Source: DAISJD01 sp036821645 (GTDB taxonomy: Bacteria; Pseudomonadota; Alphaproteobacteria; ATCC43930; CGMCC-115725). Taken from it: a stretch of DNA of 17,156 nt. This document shows positions 7,323-15,208 of the stretch, one piece after another. The notes below the pieces were generated by a model. That model saw nothing but the letters and a program-made list of their open reading frames with translations. It made no database searches and was not told the DNA's origin. The stretch is from positions 1-17,156 of the forward strand of contig DAISJD010000063.1 of assembly GCA_036821645.1 (NCBI GenBank). Reading direction: 5' to 3'. The translations under genes were made by a program, and so were the position numbers. How positions within the stretch are numbered: the first letter of the stretch is position 1; each line of letters begins with the position of its first letter.

Positions 7323-7993
7323 CCCGCCATCGACACTCCGCCCGATCCACGCCGCACAGTTTCCCTACCCCCAACTTCACTCAACAGGTCAATTGTGCAA
7401 AACTTAAATCTCATTCCTCGCGCTAAGCTGGAAACGCCGGTTGCCACCCGCCTTCACTGCCAAGAAAAGCCAAGACACCGCTCGAACCAAAACTTACGCC
7501 GAAAACCTCATCCAAGCATCTCCTGCAAAAGTGGTGACACAAATAGCGGGGAGTCTCAATCAGAAATTCAGCCCCGAGGATTTCTCTTCTTAGCACACAG
7601 GCTTCCCATGCCAACCACGAAACGCACGCCCCTCCCCCTCGCCGGTTTAGCCCGTCACCGTCAGTGCCGACGCACGATCTCAACCCTCTGATTCAAAAAA
7701 CAAATTTTTATTTATAACAATACCGCGATAATCACTACCCACTTTACGAGATAGGCTATCCAGTATGTAGGAATTTTGACGCGAAGGTCAATTCCATCAG
7801 GGTCAAAAATATCACATACCCGTCCTATACGATACTGACAAACAAAATAAAGCAAAAAAGCATTCTCCGTTCGGATTTTTATGCTCGATTATAATAGAAT
7901 ATGGTTAAAGCCCTTACGAATCAAAGGTGCCATGAATCGTTGGATCGATTCATGGCACAAAATTATTATCATTCTAAATGTAAGTTTACCCGT
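7323..7993. other. Long intergenic region without a convincing gene
   Basis: The first part (about 7323-7690) is moderately GC-rich with strongly skewed strands (C-rich plus, G-rich minus). The second part (about 7690-7993) is AT-rich. Open frames here (for example 7423-7683 minus, and 7881-8021 plus, 46 codons) lack ribosome sites and family features. Seen structures are a bulged inverted repeat at 7771-7793 (GAATT..GAC / GTCAATTC) and the hairpin at 7927-7958. A weak minus-strand TTGACC-N16-TACATA could feed the SLOG-murI genes, but it is 430 bases away. The region may hold an unrecognised RNA gene or a decayed gene; I cannot name one. Confidence 0.6.
7927..7958. terminator. Perfect 13-bp hairpin at the end of the formate module
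   Basis: GTGCCATGAATCG (7927-7939) pairs with CGATTCATGGCAC (7946-7958) around a 6-base loop, TTGGAT. It lies 35 bases past the stop of the last gene of the formate/transporter cluster. On the minus strand it is followed only by CTTTGATTCG, so it is not a textbook T-tract terminator. It may be a weak terminator, a 3'-protecting stem or a protein-binding palindrome. Confidence 0.5.
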
Positions 7994-8092
7994 TCATTTA
8001 AAAAGTGGCATTACCTTATAAACGGATTGCCAAACCCCCCACGCAAGCGGAATCCCGACAACCAACCATAGGGTCAAAAATTTTACCGACAT
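7994..8092 (-). CDS. MFS transporter small subunit, single-helix membrane protein (32 residues)
   Basis: This tiny gene is easily missed. It begins ATG at 8092 with an excellent AAAAGGAG six bases upstream, 16 bases after the stop of the OFA carrier gene. It encodes 32 residues: a short MSVKF lead, one hydrophobic helix (LTLWLVVGIPLAWGVWQSVY), then KVMPLFK. The 'W-L-x-V-G-I-P-L-A-W-G-V' pattern matches what I remember of the small proteins annotated in public databases as 'MFS transporter small subunit', which sit next to OFA-family carriers. It is probably a membrane partner that stabilises or modulates the carrier. The ribosome site, position and sequence pattern together make it very likely real; the functional role is inferred from family and context. 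Confidence 0.85.
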   Translation of the reverse strand: MSVKFLTLWLVVGIPLAWGVWQSVYKVMPLFK

Positions 8093-8108
8093 AGAAGTCT
8101 CCTTTTCT

Positions 8109-9467
8109 TCATTCCGCAGGGGCCGCATCACGGTGATGGTGCTTTTCATCGACGGGATGCATCAGAATATTCGCCACCAAGCCGACAAACAGCAGCCCAA
8201 CCATAATATACATGATCAACGTATAGGCATCGGCCTTGCTAACACCGTGAGTAACTTGATAGTCTTGTATTATTCCAAATAATTGAGGCCCCAAAACGCC
8301 AGCCACAGACCAGGCGGTCAATAAACGACCATGGATGGCACCGACATGCATTGTGCCGAACATATCGCGCAGATAGGCCGGGATCGTGGCAAAACCACCC
8401 CCATACATGGTCAAGATGATGCAAAAACCAGCGATGAACAAGGGGATGGACCCGATTTGTCCCGCACTCGGCACACCGGCATAAAGCGCAATCCCTAACA
8501 GGAAAAAAACCATGTATGTATTGCGCCGACCGATATAATCGGACACGGAAGACCAGAAAAACCGCCCCCCCATATTGAAAAGACTCAGTAATCCAACAAA
8601 CGCACCCGCAGCTTCCGGTGTGACGCGGCCCGCAAAAATTTCCTGAATCATCGGCGATGCTTGTCCCAACACGCCGATACCGGCCGAAACATTCATACAC
8701 AAAACGACCCATAGAAAGTAAAATTGCGGCGTATGCATGGCGCGACCGACCGATACATGGCGGTCGGTCACCATTTTGCGCGCCTGTACAGGCGGCACCC
8801 ATCCATCGGGCTTCCACCCCGGTGCCGGGATTTTCACGAACAGAACGCCGATCATCATAAAAACCAGATAGATGCTCCCCATCGTCAAAAAGGTTTCATA
8901 AACCCCGGATGACTGACCGCTTTTGAAAAAGCCCATCAACTGCACGGACAAGGGGGCCCCGACGATCGCACCGCCGCCGAACCCCATGATTGCCATGCCG
9001 GTCGCCATCCCCGGTCGATCGGGAAACCATTTGATCAAGGTCGAAACCGGCGAGATATAACCGATCCCAAGTCCGCATCCGCCCATCACGCCATAGCCAA
9101 GATACAATAACCAAATTTCATGCAGCCTGATCCCGAGCGCCGACACGAAGAACCCGCCGGAAAACAGCAGGGCGGCAACAAACATGGCAAGACGCGGCCC
9201 GCTTGCTTCGACCCAACGACCAAAGACGGCCGCCGACAGACCGAGAAAAACGATCGCAATGGAAAAAATCCACGCGATCGCCTTGGTCGACCAATCGTCC
9301 GGTGCCGACTGCGCCCCCCCGATCAGATGGGCCAGGGGAAGATTGAAGGTAGAAAATGCATAAGCCTGACCGATCGACAAATGAACCGCGAGGGCAGCAG
9401 GCGGCACGAGAAACCGATTATAGCCTGGCGGCGCCACTGTCTGCGCCTTATTGAAAAATCCAATCAT
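8109..9467 (-). CDS. OFA-family (oxalate/formate antiporter-type) MFS carrier
   Basis: This 452-residue inner-membrane carrier has about twelve helices. The OFA stamp is visible in QAYAFSTFNLPL in helix 1, GLGIGYISPVSTLIKWFP, FGGGAIVGAPL, NMGGRFFWSSVSDYIGRRNT between helices 8 and 9, and FATIPAYLRDMFG before helix 11. The start is ATG at 9467 with GGGAG upstream; a longer frame to 9554 would add a charged, unlikely N-terminus. The neighbours suggest it moves formate or a related carboxylate into or out of the cell in step with formate dehydrogenase, but no oxalate-degrading enzymes are in the window. The helix-11 region reads LLTAWSVAG with no lysine, whereas OxlT uses a lysine there, so oxalate is not assured. 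The C-terminus is His-rich (DEKHHHRDAAPAE). Confidence 0.88.
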   Translation of the reverse strand: MIGFFNKAQTVAPPGYNRFLVPPAALAVHLSIGQAYAFSTFNLPLAHLIGGAQSAPDDWSTKAIAWIFSIAIVFLGLSAAVFGRWVEASGPRLAMFVAALLFSGGFFVSALGIRLHEIWLLYLGYGVMGGCGLGIGYISPVSTLIKWFPDRPGMATGMAIMGFGGGAIVGAPLSVQLMGFFKSGQSSGVYETFLTMGSIYLVFMMIGVLFVKIPAPGWKPDGWVPPVQARKMVTDRHVSVGRAMHTPQFYFLWVVLCMNVSAGIGVLGQASPMIQEIFAGRVTPEAAGAFVGLLSLFNMGGRFFWSSVSDYIGRRNTYMVFFLLGIALYAGVPSAGQIGSIPLFIAGFCIILTMYGGGFATIPAYLRDMFGTMHVGAIHGRLLTAWSVAGVLGPQLFGIIQDYQVTHGVSKADAYTLIMYIMVGLLFVGLVANILMHPVDEKHHHRDAAPAE

Positions 9468-9673
9468 CGCCGCTTTATCTCCCTTATCCCGACATGTTCT
9501 TACGGTTCGTCTTTCAGTACGAAACTTAAAAAAATAGAAATATATCAATTTCATTCTATTTTTTATATATTTTCCCCAGCTCTGTCTTCCATCATTTTAG
9601 GCAAGAAAAAACTCTTATCTAAAAAATTACCTTTAAACCGAAATTTATCCTCAATAATGATGATAATCATATT
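9468..9673. other. AT-rich gap between fdsD and the OFA carrier
   Basis: About 206 bases with very low GC content separate the formate dehydrogenase genes from the carrier. There is no open frame worth calling and no clean hairpin with a T-run, so read-through from fdsD is possible. The length and base composition suggest a separate promoter for the carrier and its small subunit, but I see no -35/-10 pair good enough to place it. Confidence 0.5.
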
Positions 9674-9880
9674 TTATTGCAGCAAAACAACTGCCTTTTT
9701 TACCAAATGATGTAGATTATCCCCTCCATCGACGGCATAGGCCGTGATTTGACGGAGCATCGGCGGAGCCCAGAATTGCTTCAAATGCTGTGCCACCTCA
9801 TAAGCCGCGTCCTCGTCCGAATAACTCGAAAAATGCACGGCGATTTGATTGGCCATCCGAACCATCCGTTCCGTTTTCAT
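9674..9880 (-). CDS. fdsD: Formate dehydrogenase delta subunit FdsD
   Basis: This 68-residue cytoplasmic protein closes the fds operon. The family pattern is clear: MANQIAVHFSSYSDEDAAYE, QHLKQFWAPPMLRQI, then a short tail LHHLVKKAV. FdsD is reported to be needed for formation of active enzyme, probably with FdhD in handling the molybdenum cofactor; it is not an electron carrier (no cysteines). The ATG at 9880 has GAGGGG upstream and lies 3 bases after the fdhD stop, so translation is coupled. A start at M9 (MANQ...) is possible but lacks a better ribosome site. Confidence 0.9.
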   Translation of the reverse strand: MKTERMVRMANQIAVHFSSYSDEDAAYEVAQHLKQFWAPPMLRQITAYAVDGGDNLHHLVKKAVVLLQ

Positions 9881-9883
9881 CGC

Positions 9884-10735
9884 TCACCCCTCATATCTTT
9901 CCACGTCTATCCATGCTTGATTTGTGTAGACCCGCATGGCATCGGATCGCGCAACACCCACCAAACACAGGCCATACCGTGCGGCACACGCCAAGGCAAG
10001 ACTGGTTGGCGCTGAAATCGTGACCATAAGGCTCATGCCGAGCGTCACGGCCTTCGCCACCAGTTCGTAACTGCACCGGCTGGTCATCAACAAAAAACCG
10101 TCACCCGGACGCTCGCGCAAGCAGCTATCGGCACCGATCAATTTGTCCAAGGCATTGTGACGCCCGACATCCTCGCGCACCGTCAGGATCGCCCCATCCT
10201 CATCGACCCAGGCGGCGGCATGGGCGGCCCCCGTTTCACGGTTCAGGCTTTGATGGCTTGGCAGTACCGACAAGGCGCGGTGGATGGCAGCGAGCGAAAC
10301 GGGTCTTGTTCTCGGACTGACCGCCGCCAACGGCCGCATAGCACCCGCCAACGTTTCAACCCCGCACAGGCCGCAACCGCTGGCCCCCACCATCGTACGC
10401 CGCCGGTCGGCCATTGCCGCCGCCCGCCGCGCCGTCACGGTGAGATCAAGGCGCACCCCGTCGGGGCCGGGGGTAACGGCACAATCCAAAACCTCGTCGG
10501 CACAGGACACGATCCCTTCGCTCAGGCTGAAGCCCAAGGCGAAATCCTCAAGATCGCACGGCGTCGCCATCAAAACCCCATGGCCGATGCCGTTATAGAC
10601 AAAGGCGACCGGCACCTCTTCCAAAATGGGCGAAACTTGGTCCTGCCAACCACCGACGACACCCCCCGCAAAGGCCACGCGGGCAAATCCGTGGTGCGTC
10701 AACCCAACGGACGCAGAAGCCTCACTCTGCGGCAT
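9884..10735 (-). CDS. fdhD: Formate dehydrogenase accessory sulfurtransferase FdhD (FdsC)
   Basis: FdhD takes sulfur from a cysteine desulfurase and inserts it into the bis-MGD molybdenum cofactor, a step required for formate dehydrogenase activity. The 283-residue protein has the hallmark motif SGCGLCGVE, with the two sulfur-transfer cysteines at 121 and 124. Other conserved stretches are TPCDLEDFALGFSLSEGI, REDVGRHNALDKLIG and TSRCSYELVAKA. The ATG at 10735 is chosen; it overlaps the end of fdsA by 14 bases. A GTG at 10753 would add six residues but has no ribosome site. In this operon type the same position is called fdsC. A cysteine desulfurase encoded 6 kb upstream in the same cluster is a plausible sulfur source. 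Confidence 0.94.
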   Translation of the reverse strand: MPQSEASASVGLTHHGFARVAFAGGVVGGWQDQVSPILEEVPVAFVYNGIGHGVLMATPCDLEDFALGFSLSEGIVSCADEVLDCAVTPGPDGVRLDLTVTARRAAAMADRRRTMVGASGCGLCGVETLAGAMRPLAAVSPRTRPVSLAAIHRALSVLPSHQSLNRETGAAHAAAWVDEDGAILTVREDVGRHNALDKLIGADSCLRERPGDGFLLMTSRCSYELVAKAVTLGMSLMVTISAPTSLALACAARYGLCLVGVARSDAMRVYTNQAWIDVERYEG

Positions 10736-13622
10736 GATCGGCGATCCGCCCACGCAGGGCGCGTTCTTTTTGATAGATTTCCTGCCACTCCGACACCCTG
10801 TTCACCCGGCGAACCTGAACGGCCGTCACCTTATATTCCGGGCAGTTCGTCGCCCAATCGGAATAATCGGTCGTCACCACATTGGCCGCGGTTTCCGCAT
10901 GATGAAACGTCGTATAGACAACGCCCGGCTGAACCCGCTCGCTCACCATGGCTTTGAGCGCCGTCTCACCGGCACGACTGACCAAGCCGACGAGATCGCC
11001 ATCGACGATCCCACGCGCTTCGGCATCGAACGGATGGATTTCCAACAAATCCTCGTCATGCCAGCGGATATTTTCCGTTCGTCTGGTCTGCGCCCCCACA
11101 TTGTACTGGGTCAAAATTCTTCCCGTGGTCAAGATCAGGGGATAAAACCGACTGGTCCGTTCCTCGGTCGCCACATAATCCGTGACCATGAAACGCCCGC
11201 GTCCCCGCACGAAACCTGCCTCATGCATGATCGGCGTCCCATCAGGCACGGCAGGGGTGCACGGCCATTGGACGGACCCTTTTTCCTCCAGCACATCATA
11301 GCTCACGGCTGCAAAAGTGGGTGTCAACCGTGCAATTTCATCCATGATTTCAGAAGGATGCCGATAATTCATCGGATAGCCCAGAGCGACGGACAACATC
11401 TGCGTCACTTCCCAATCGGCGTAACCGGCCGCAGGCGGCACTGCGCGCCGCACCCGGTTGATCCGACGCTCTGCATTGGTAAAGGTGCCATCCTTTTCCA
11501 GAAACGACGATCCCGGCAAGAAAACATGGGCGAAACTCGCGGTTTCATTCAAGAACAGGTCTTGAACCACCACGCACTCCATCGCCGCAAGCCCTGCCGT
11601 GACATGGGTGATATCCGGATCCGACTGGGCAATATCCTCGCCCTGAATATAAATCGCCTTGAAGGTTCCCTCCACTGCCGCATCCAACATGTTGGGAATG
11701 CGCAGCCCCGGATCACCGCTCAGGGGACGTTGCCAAGCCGCCTCGAACAGGGCACGGGTCGCATCATCGCTGACATGGCGATATCCGGTAAATTCATGGG
11801 GAAACGACCCCATATCGCAGGCCCCTTGTACGTTATTCTGCCCGCGCAACGGGTTCACCCCAACCCCGCGCCGCCCAATATTGCCGGTGATCATGGCCAA
11901 ATTGGCCATCGCCATGACCGTGGTCGAGCCCTGACTATGTTCCGTCACCCCCAACCCGTAATATATCGCGCCATTGCCGCCACCAGCATAAAGCCGGGCG
12001 GCCTTGCGCACCAAATCGGCCGGAACCCCCGTTACGGCAACGCTCGATTCCGGGGCGTGGTGCGCCTCGGTGATGAAGGCGTGCCAGCGCCGAAACGACG
12101 CGTCCTCGCATCGCTCGGCGACAAACCCATCCGCCGCCAACCCTTCGGTCACGATGACATGGGCGATGGCATTCATCAATGCAACGTTGCTGCCCGGCCG
12201 CAATTGCAAATGCAAGGCGGGCTCGGTATGCGGTTGATCGATCAGGTCGATCCGCCGCGGGTCGATCACGATCAACCGCGCGCCTTCGCGCAGGCGGCGC
12301 TTCATCTGGGCGGCAAATACCGGGTGTCCATCGGTCGGATTGGCCCCGATGACCAGGATGACGTCGGCGGCGTCGACCGAATCAAAATCTTGCGTCCCGG
12401 CCGACGTGCCGAAGGTCGTGCGCAACCCATAGCCCGTCGGCGAATGGCACACACGGGCACAGGTATCGACATTGTTGGTCCCGAACGCCGCCCGGATCAG
12501 CTTTTGAACCAGATACGTTTCTTCATTGGTACAGCGCGACGAGGTAATGCCGCCGACGGCATCTCGGCCATAGCTCGCGGCAATCCGCTTGAATTCGTTG
12601 GCCGTGTGGCGGATCGCTTCCTCCCAACTGACGATGCGCCAGGGATCGGTGATCTTGTCCCGGATCATCGGCGTGGTGATGCGATCCTTATGGGTGGCAT
12701 ACCCCCAGGCAAACCGCCCCTTGACGCAGGAATGACCGTGGTTGGCCTTGCCGTCCCGATGCGGCACCATGCGCACCACCGTGCCGCCTTTGATCTCAGC
12801 CTCGAACGAGCAGCCAACCCCGCAATAGGCGCAGGTCGTCACCACCGATCGATCGGGTAACCCCTGCTCGATCACCGAATTTTCCATCAGGGTCGCCGTC
12901 GGACAGGCCTGCACGCAGGCCCCGCAACTTACGCAATCGCTATCAAAGAAATTGGTCGTCCCCGCCGCCACCTTGGACGCAAATCCCTTACCCTCGATCG
13001 TCAAGGCAAAGGTGCCTTGGATCTCCTCGCAAGCGCGCACGCAGCGCGAACAAACAATACATTTTGAGGGATCGAACGTGAAATAAGGGTTGGATTGATC
13101 CTTTTCCTGCCCCAGATGATTGGCCCCATCCATGCCATACCGCACATCGCGCAGACCGACAGCACCGGCCATATCCTGCAGGCGACAGTCCCCATTGGCA
13201 GCACAGGTGAGACAATCCAGCGGATGATCGGAAATATAAAGCTCCATCACGCCTCGTCGGAGGGCCGCCAGCCGAGGCGACTGGGTCGTCACCCGCATGC
13301 CGGGTTCGACGGGGGTCGTACACGATGCGGGCGTCCCTCGCCGCCCTTCGATCTCGACAAGACAAAGCCTACAGGATCCGAATGGCTCCAAACTCTCCGT
13401 CGCACAGAGTTTTGGGATCGCCGTTCCCATCAAGGCCGCCGCCCGCATGACCGACGTGCCACGCGGTACGCTCACAGCGAACCCGTCGATCTCCAATCGG
13501 ACCAAATCGGTCACCGCACCACACTGCGGCTTCGGGGCGGGCGTGCCGCAATCCATACCGTGCTCCATCATCGCCATCTCCGGCTTGCCCTGTCTGCCAA
13601 GGGTGCCATATGCTACATTCAT
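10722..13622 (-). CDS. fdsA: NAD-dependent formate dehydrogenase catalytic alpha subunit FdsA
   Basis: This 966-residue cytoplasmic molybdo- or tungstoenzyme subunit oxidises formate to CO2. The N-terminal NuoG-like part holds a [2Fe-2S] site (C73, C84, C87, C101), a His-ligated [4Fe-4S] site (H133, C137, C140, C146) and two ferredoxin-type [4Fe-4S] sites (C188/191/194/198 and C230/233/236/240). The bis-MGD part begins with another [4Fe-4S] set (C264, C267, C271, C299) and has active-site Cys392 in ARVCHSPTGYG. It is therefore a cysteine, not selenocysteine, enzyme, and no in-frame TGA is needed. The ATG at 13622 leaves 26 bases to fdsB. An internal ATG at 13571 has a better ribosome site (GGAG, six bases) and may be the true start, giving 949 residues and removing only unconserved sequence. 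Confidence 0.95.
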   Translation of the reverse strand: MNVAYGTLGRQGKPEMAMMEHGMDCGTPAPKPQCGAVTDLVRLEIDGFAVSVPRGTSVMRAAALMGTAIPKLCATESLEPFGSCRLCLVEIEGRRGTPASCTTPVEPGMRVTTQSPRLAALRRGVMELYISDHPLDCLTCAANGDCRLQDMAGAVGLRDVRYGMDGANHLGQEKDQSNPYFTFDPSKCIVCSRCVRACEEIQGTFALTIEGKGFASKVAAGTTNFFDSDCVSCGACVQACPTATLMENSVIEQGLPDRSVVTTCAYCGVGCSFEAEIKGGTVVRMVPHRDGKANHGHSCVKGRFAWGYATHKDRITTPMIRDKITDPWRIVSWEEAIRHTANEFKRIAASYGRDAVGGITSSRCTNEETYLVQKLIRAAFGTNNVDTCARVCHSPTGYGLRTTFGTSAGTQDFDSVDAADVILVIGANPTDGHPVFAAQMKRRLREGARLIVIDPRRIDLIDQPHTEPALHLQLRPGSNVALMNAIAHVIVTEGLAADGFVAERCEDASFRRWHAFITEAHHAPESSVAVTGVPADLVRKAARLYAGGGNGAIYYGLGVTEHSQGSTTVMAMANLAMITGNIGRRGVGVNPLRGQNNVQGACDMGSFPHEFTGYRHVSDDATRALFEAAWQRPLSGDPGLRIPNMLDAAVEGTFKAIYIQGEDIAQSDPDITHVTAGLAAMECVVVQDLFLNETASFAHVFLPGSSFLEKDGTFTNAERRINRVRRAVPPAAGYADWEVTQMLSVALGYPMNYRHPSEIMDEIARLTPTFAAVSYDVLEEKGSVQWPCTPAVPDGTPIMHEAGFVRGRGRFMVTDYVATEERTSRFYPLILTTGRILTQYNVGAQTRRTENIRWHDEDLLEIHPFDAEARGIVDGDLVGLVSRAGETALKAMVSERVQPGVVYTTFHHAETAANVVTTDYSDWATNCPEYKVTAVQVRRVNRVSEWQEIYQKERALRGRIADHAAE

Positions 13623-13648
13623 TCATGCGTTGCCGATCGTCACTACCC

Positions 13649-15208
13649 TCAATCCGCCGCCATGGGTTGCGGCGCGCGGGTGGTAAAATCCTCGGGAAAA
13701 TGGTAAAGGGCACTTTCAACCGGTAACGGCGTCAAGCCACCCAGAGCGCAGAGCGATCCGTCGCGCATGACGGTACAAAGATCGGACAGCAGTTCAAGGT
13801 TGCGGACCCGATCGACGTCTGCCAAAATCCGGTCGATCACCGCGATGCCACGGGTCGATCCGATCCGACAGGGTGTGCACTTGCCGCAACTTTCCGCTGC
13901 GCAAAACTCCATGGCAAACCGGGCCTGTTGGCCAAGATCGACCGTCTCGTCGAACACGACGACGCCGCCGTGACCGATCATACCCTGCTTTGCCGCATAG
14001 GCTTCGTAATCCAGCGGCACATCGAACAGCGTCGGCGGGAAATAAGCACCGAGCGGCCCACCGACCTGCACCGCACGCACAGGCCGCCCGCTCGCGGTTC
14101 CACCGCCGAATGTGTCGATCAACTCGTAAAGCGTGATCCCGAACGCAACCTCGATCAACCCGCCGCGTTTGATATTGCCGGCCAATTGAACCGGTAAGGT
14201 GCCACGCGATCGGCCCATGCCGAAATCGCGATAATAGTCGGCCCCAAGGGCCAGGATCACCGGCACCGTTGCTAAGGACACCAGATTGTTGACGATGGTG
14301 GGTTGGCCGAACAACCCCTCCAACGCAGGCAGGGGCGGTTTGAACCGTACGAGACCGCGTTTGCCTTCCAAACTCTCCAACAGGGATGTTTCTTCCCCAC
14401 AGATATAGGCACCGGCCCCAAGGCGGGCCTCAATCTCGAAACTGAAAGACGAGCCCATGATCCGGGCTCCCAAATAACCCGCCTCTCGGGCAGCATCCAA
14501 GGCGCGCTCGAACGCGGCAAAGGCATGGGGATATTCCGAGCGAATATAGACATAGCCCCGTGCCGCACCGACCGCATAGCCCGCGATCAGCATCCCTTCG
14601 ATCAAGGAAAACGGATCGCCTTCCAACAACATCCGATCGGCAAATGTCCCGCTATCGCCTTCATCGGCATTGCAGACAACATATTTGACCGCCGCCTCGG
14701 CATCGTGCACCGTGCGCCATTTGATCCCGGTCGGAAACCCGGCACCGCCCCGACCGCGCAGGCCCGACACCATCACGGCATCGACAACCGCCTCCCCAGT
14801 CATCGCCAAGGCTGCGGCAAGCCCACGCCACCCGCCATGGGCGGCATAATCCTCTACCGAACCGGGATCGACAATGCCACAGCGCGCAAAGGTCAAACGC
14901 TGCTGACGCTTCAGATAATCGATTTCCTCAACCGGGCCCAGGCAATGGGGATGCTCCCCCCCGCGCAGAAACCCAGCCTGAAACAACGACGCGACATCCT
15001 CGGGTGCCACAGGCCCATAGCCGATCCGAACGCCGTCAACCTCAACCTCGACCAACGGCTCCAACCAGAACAACCCCCGAGATCCCGTGCGGATCAGGGT
15101 CACATCACGCCCCATTGCCCGGGCCATGACACCGATCGCCTGGGCAACGCCATCGGCCCCGACCGACAGGGCCGCCGCATCGCCTGGAACATAAACGCGC
15201 ATGGTCAT
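13649..15208 (-). CDS. fdsB: NAD-dependent formate dehydrogenase beta subunit FdsB (NADH/FMN-binding)
   Basis: The 519-residue NuoF-like subunit passes electrons from FdsA through FMN to NAD+. An N-terminal thioredoxin-like region of about 90 residues lacks cysteine up to C89, so it cannot hold the [2Fe-2S] cluster found in NuoE-like domains. The NuoF core follows: LRGRGGAGFPTGIKW (FMN), NADEGDSGTFADR, GAGAYICGEETSLLESLEG (NAD), and the [4Fe-4S] ligands C441, C444, C447 (ESCGKCTPCR) and C487 (GSLCALGG). The start is ATG at 15208, overlapping the fdsG stop as ATGA. A longer frame to 15319 only reads through fdsG in another frame. Tight coupling of G, B and A is the usual arrangement for this heterotrimer. 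Confidence 0.95.
   Translation of the reverse strand: MTMRVYVPGDAAALSVGADGVAQAIGVMARAMGRDVTLIRTGSRGLFWLEPLVEVEVDGVRIGYGPVAPEDVASLFQAGFLRGGEHPHCLGPVEEIDYLKRQQRLTFARCGIVDPGSVEDYAAHGGWRGLAAALAMTGEAVVDAVMVSGLRGRGGAGFPTGIKWRTVHDAEAAVKYVVCNADEGDSGTFADRMLLEGDPFSLIEGMLIAGYAVGAARGYVYIRSEYPHAFAAFERALDAAREAGYLGARIMGSSFSFEIEARLGAGAYICGEETSLLESLEGKRGLVRFKPPLPALEGLFGQPTIVNNLVSLATVPVILALGADYYRDFGMGRSRGTLPVQLAGNIKRGGLIEVAFGITLYELIDTFGGGTASGRPVRAVQVGGPLGAYFPPTLFDVPLDYEAYAAKQGMIGHGGVVVFDETVDLGQQARFAMEFCAAESCGKCTPCRIGSTRGIAVIDRILADVDRVRNLELLSDLCTVMRDGSLCALGGLTPLPVESALYHFPEDFTTRAPQPMAAD

Noticed and set aside
7423..7683. 86-codon minus-strand frame with a CHHFCRRC stretch, suggestive of a zinc-binding protein
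   Set aside because: It starts on TTG with no properly spaced ribosome site, its composition is odd, and it has no recognisable fold; the cysteine/histidine cluster is probably chance.
7074..7691. 205-codon plus-strand frame across the SLOG gene and the gap
   Set aside because: Half of it is antisense to a better-supported gene, and the rest is low-information Pro/Arg/Ser sequence without a ribosome site.
7881..8021. 46-codon plus-strand frame MLDYNRIWLK... in the AT-rich gap
   Set aside because: It lacks a ribosome site, runs through the perfect hairpin and overlaps the 3' end of the small-subunit gene on the other strand.
12446..12449. Possible selenocysteine in FdsA
   Set aside because: The active-site codon in ARVCHSPT is a cysteine codon, and no in-frame TGA occurs in the gene.
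10626..12860. A 744-codon open frame on the plus strand opposite fdsA
   Set aside because: It is a mirror of fdsA: composition is rich in His, Arg, Pro and Gln, there is no ribosome site or recognisable domain, and fdsA has all its motifs on the other strand.
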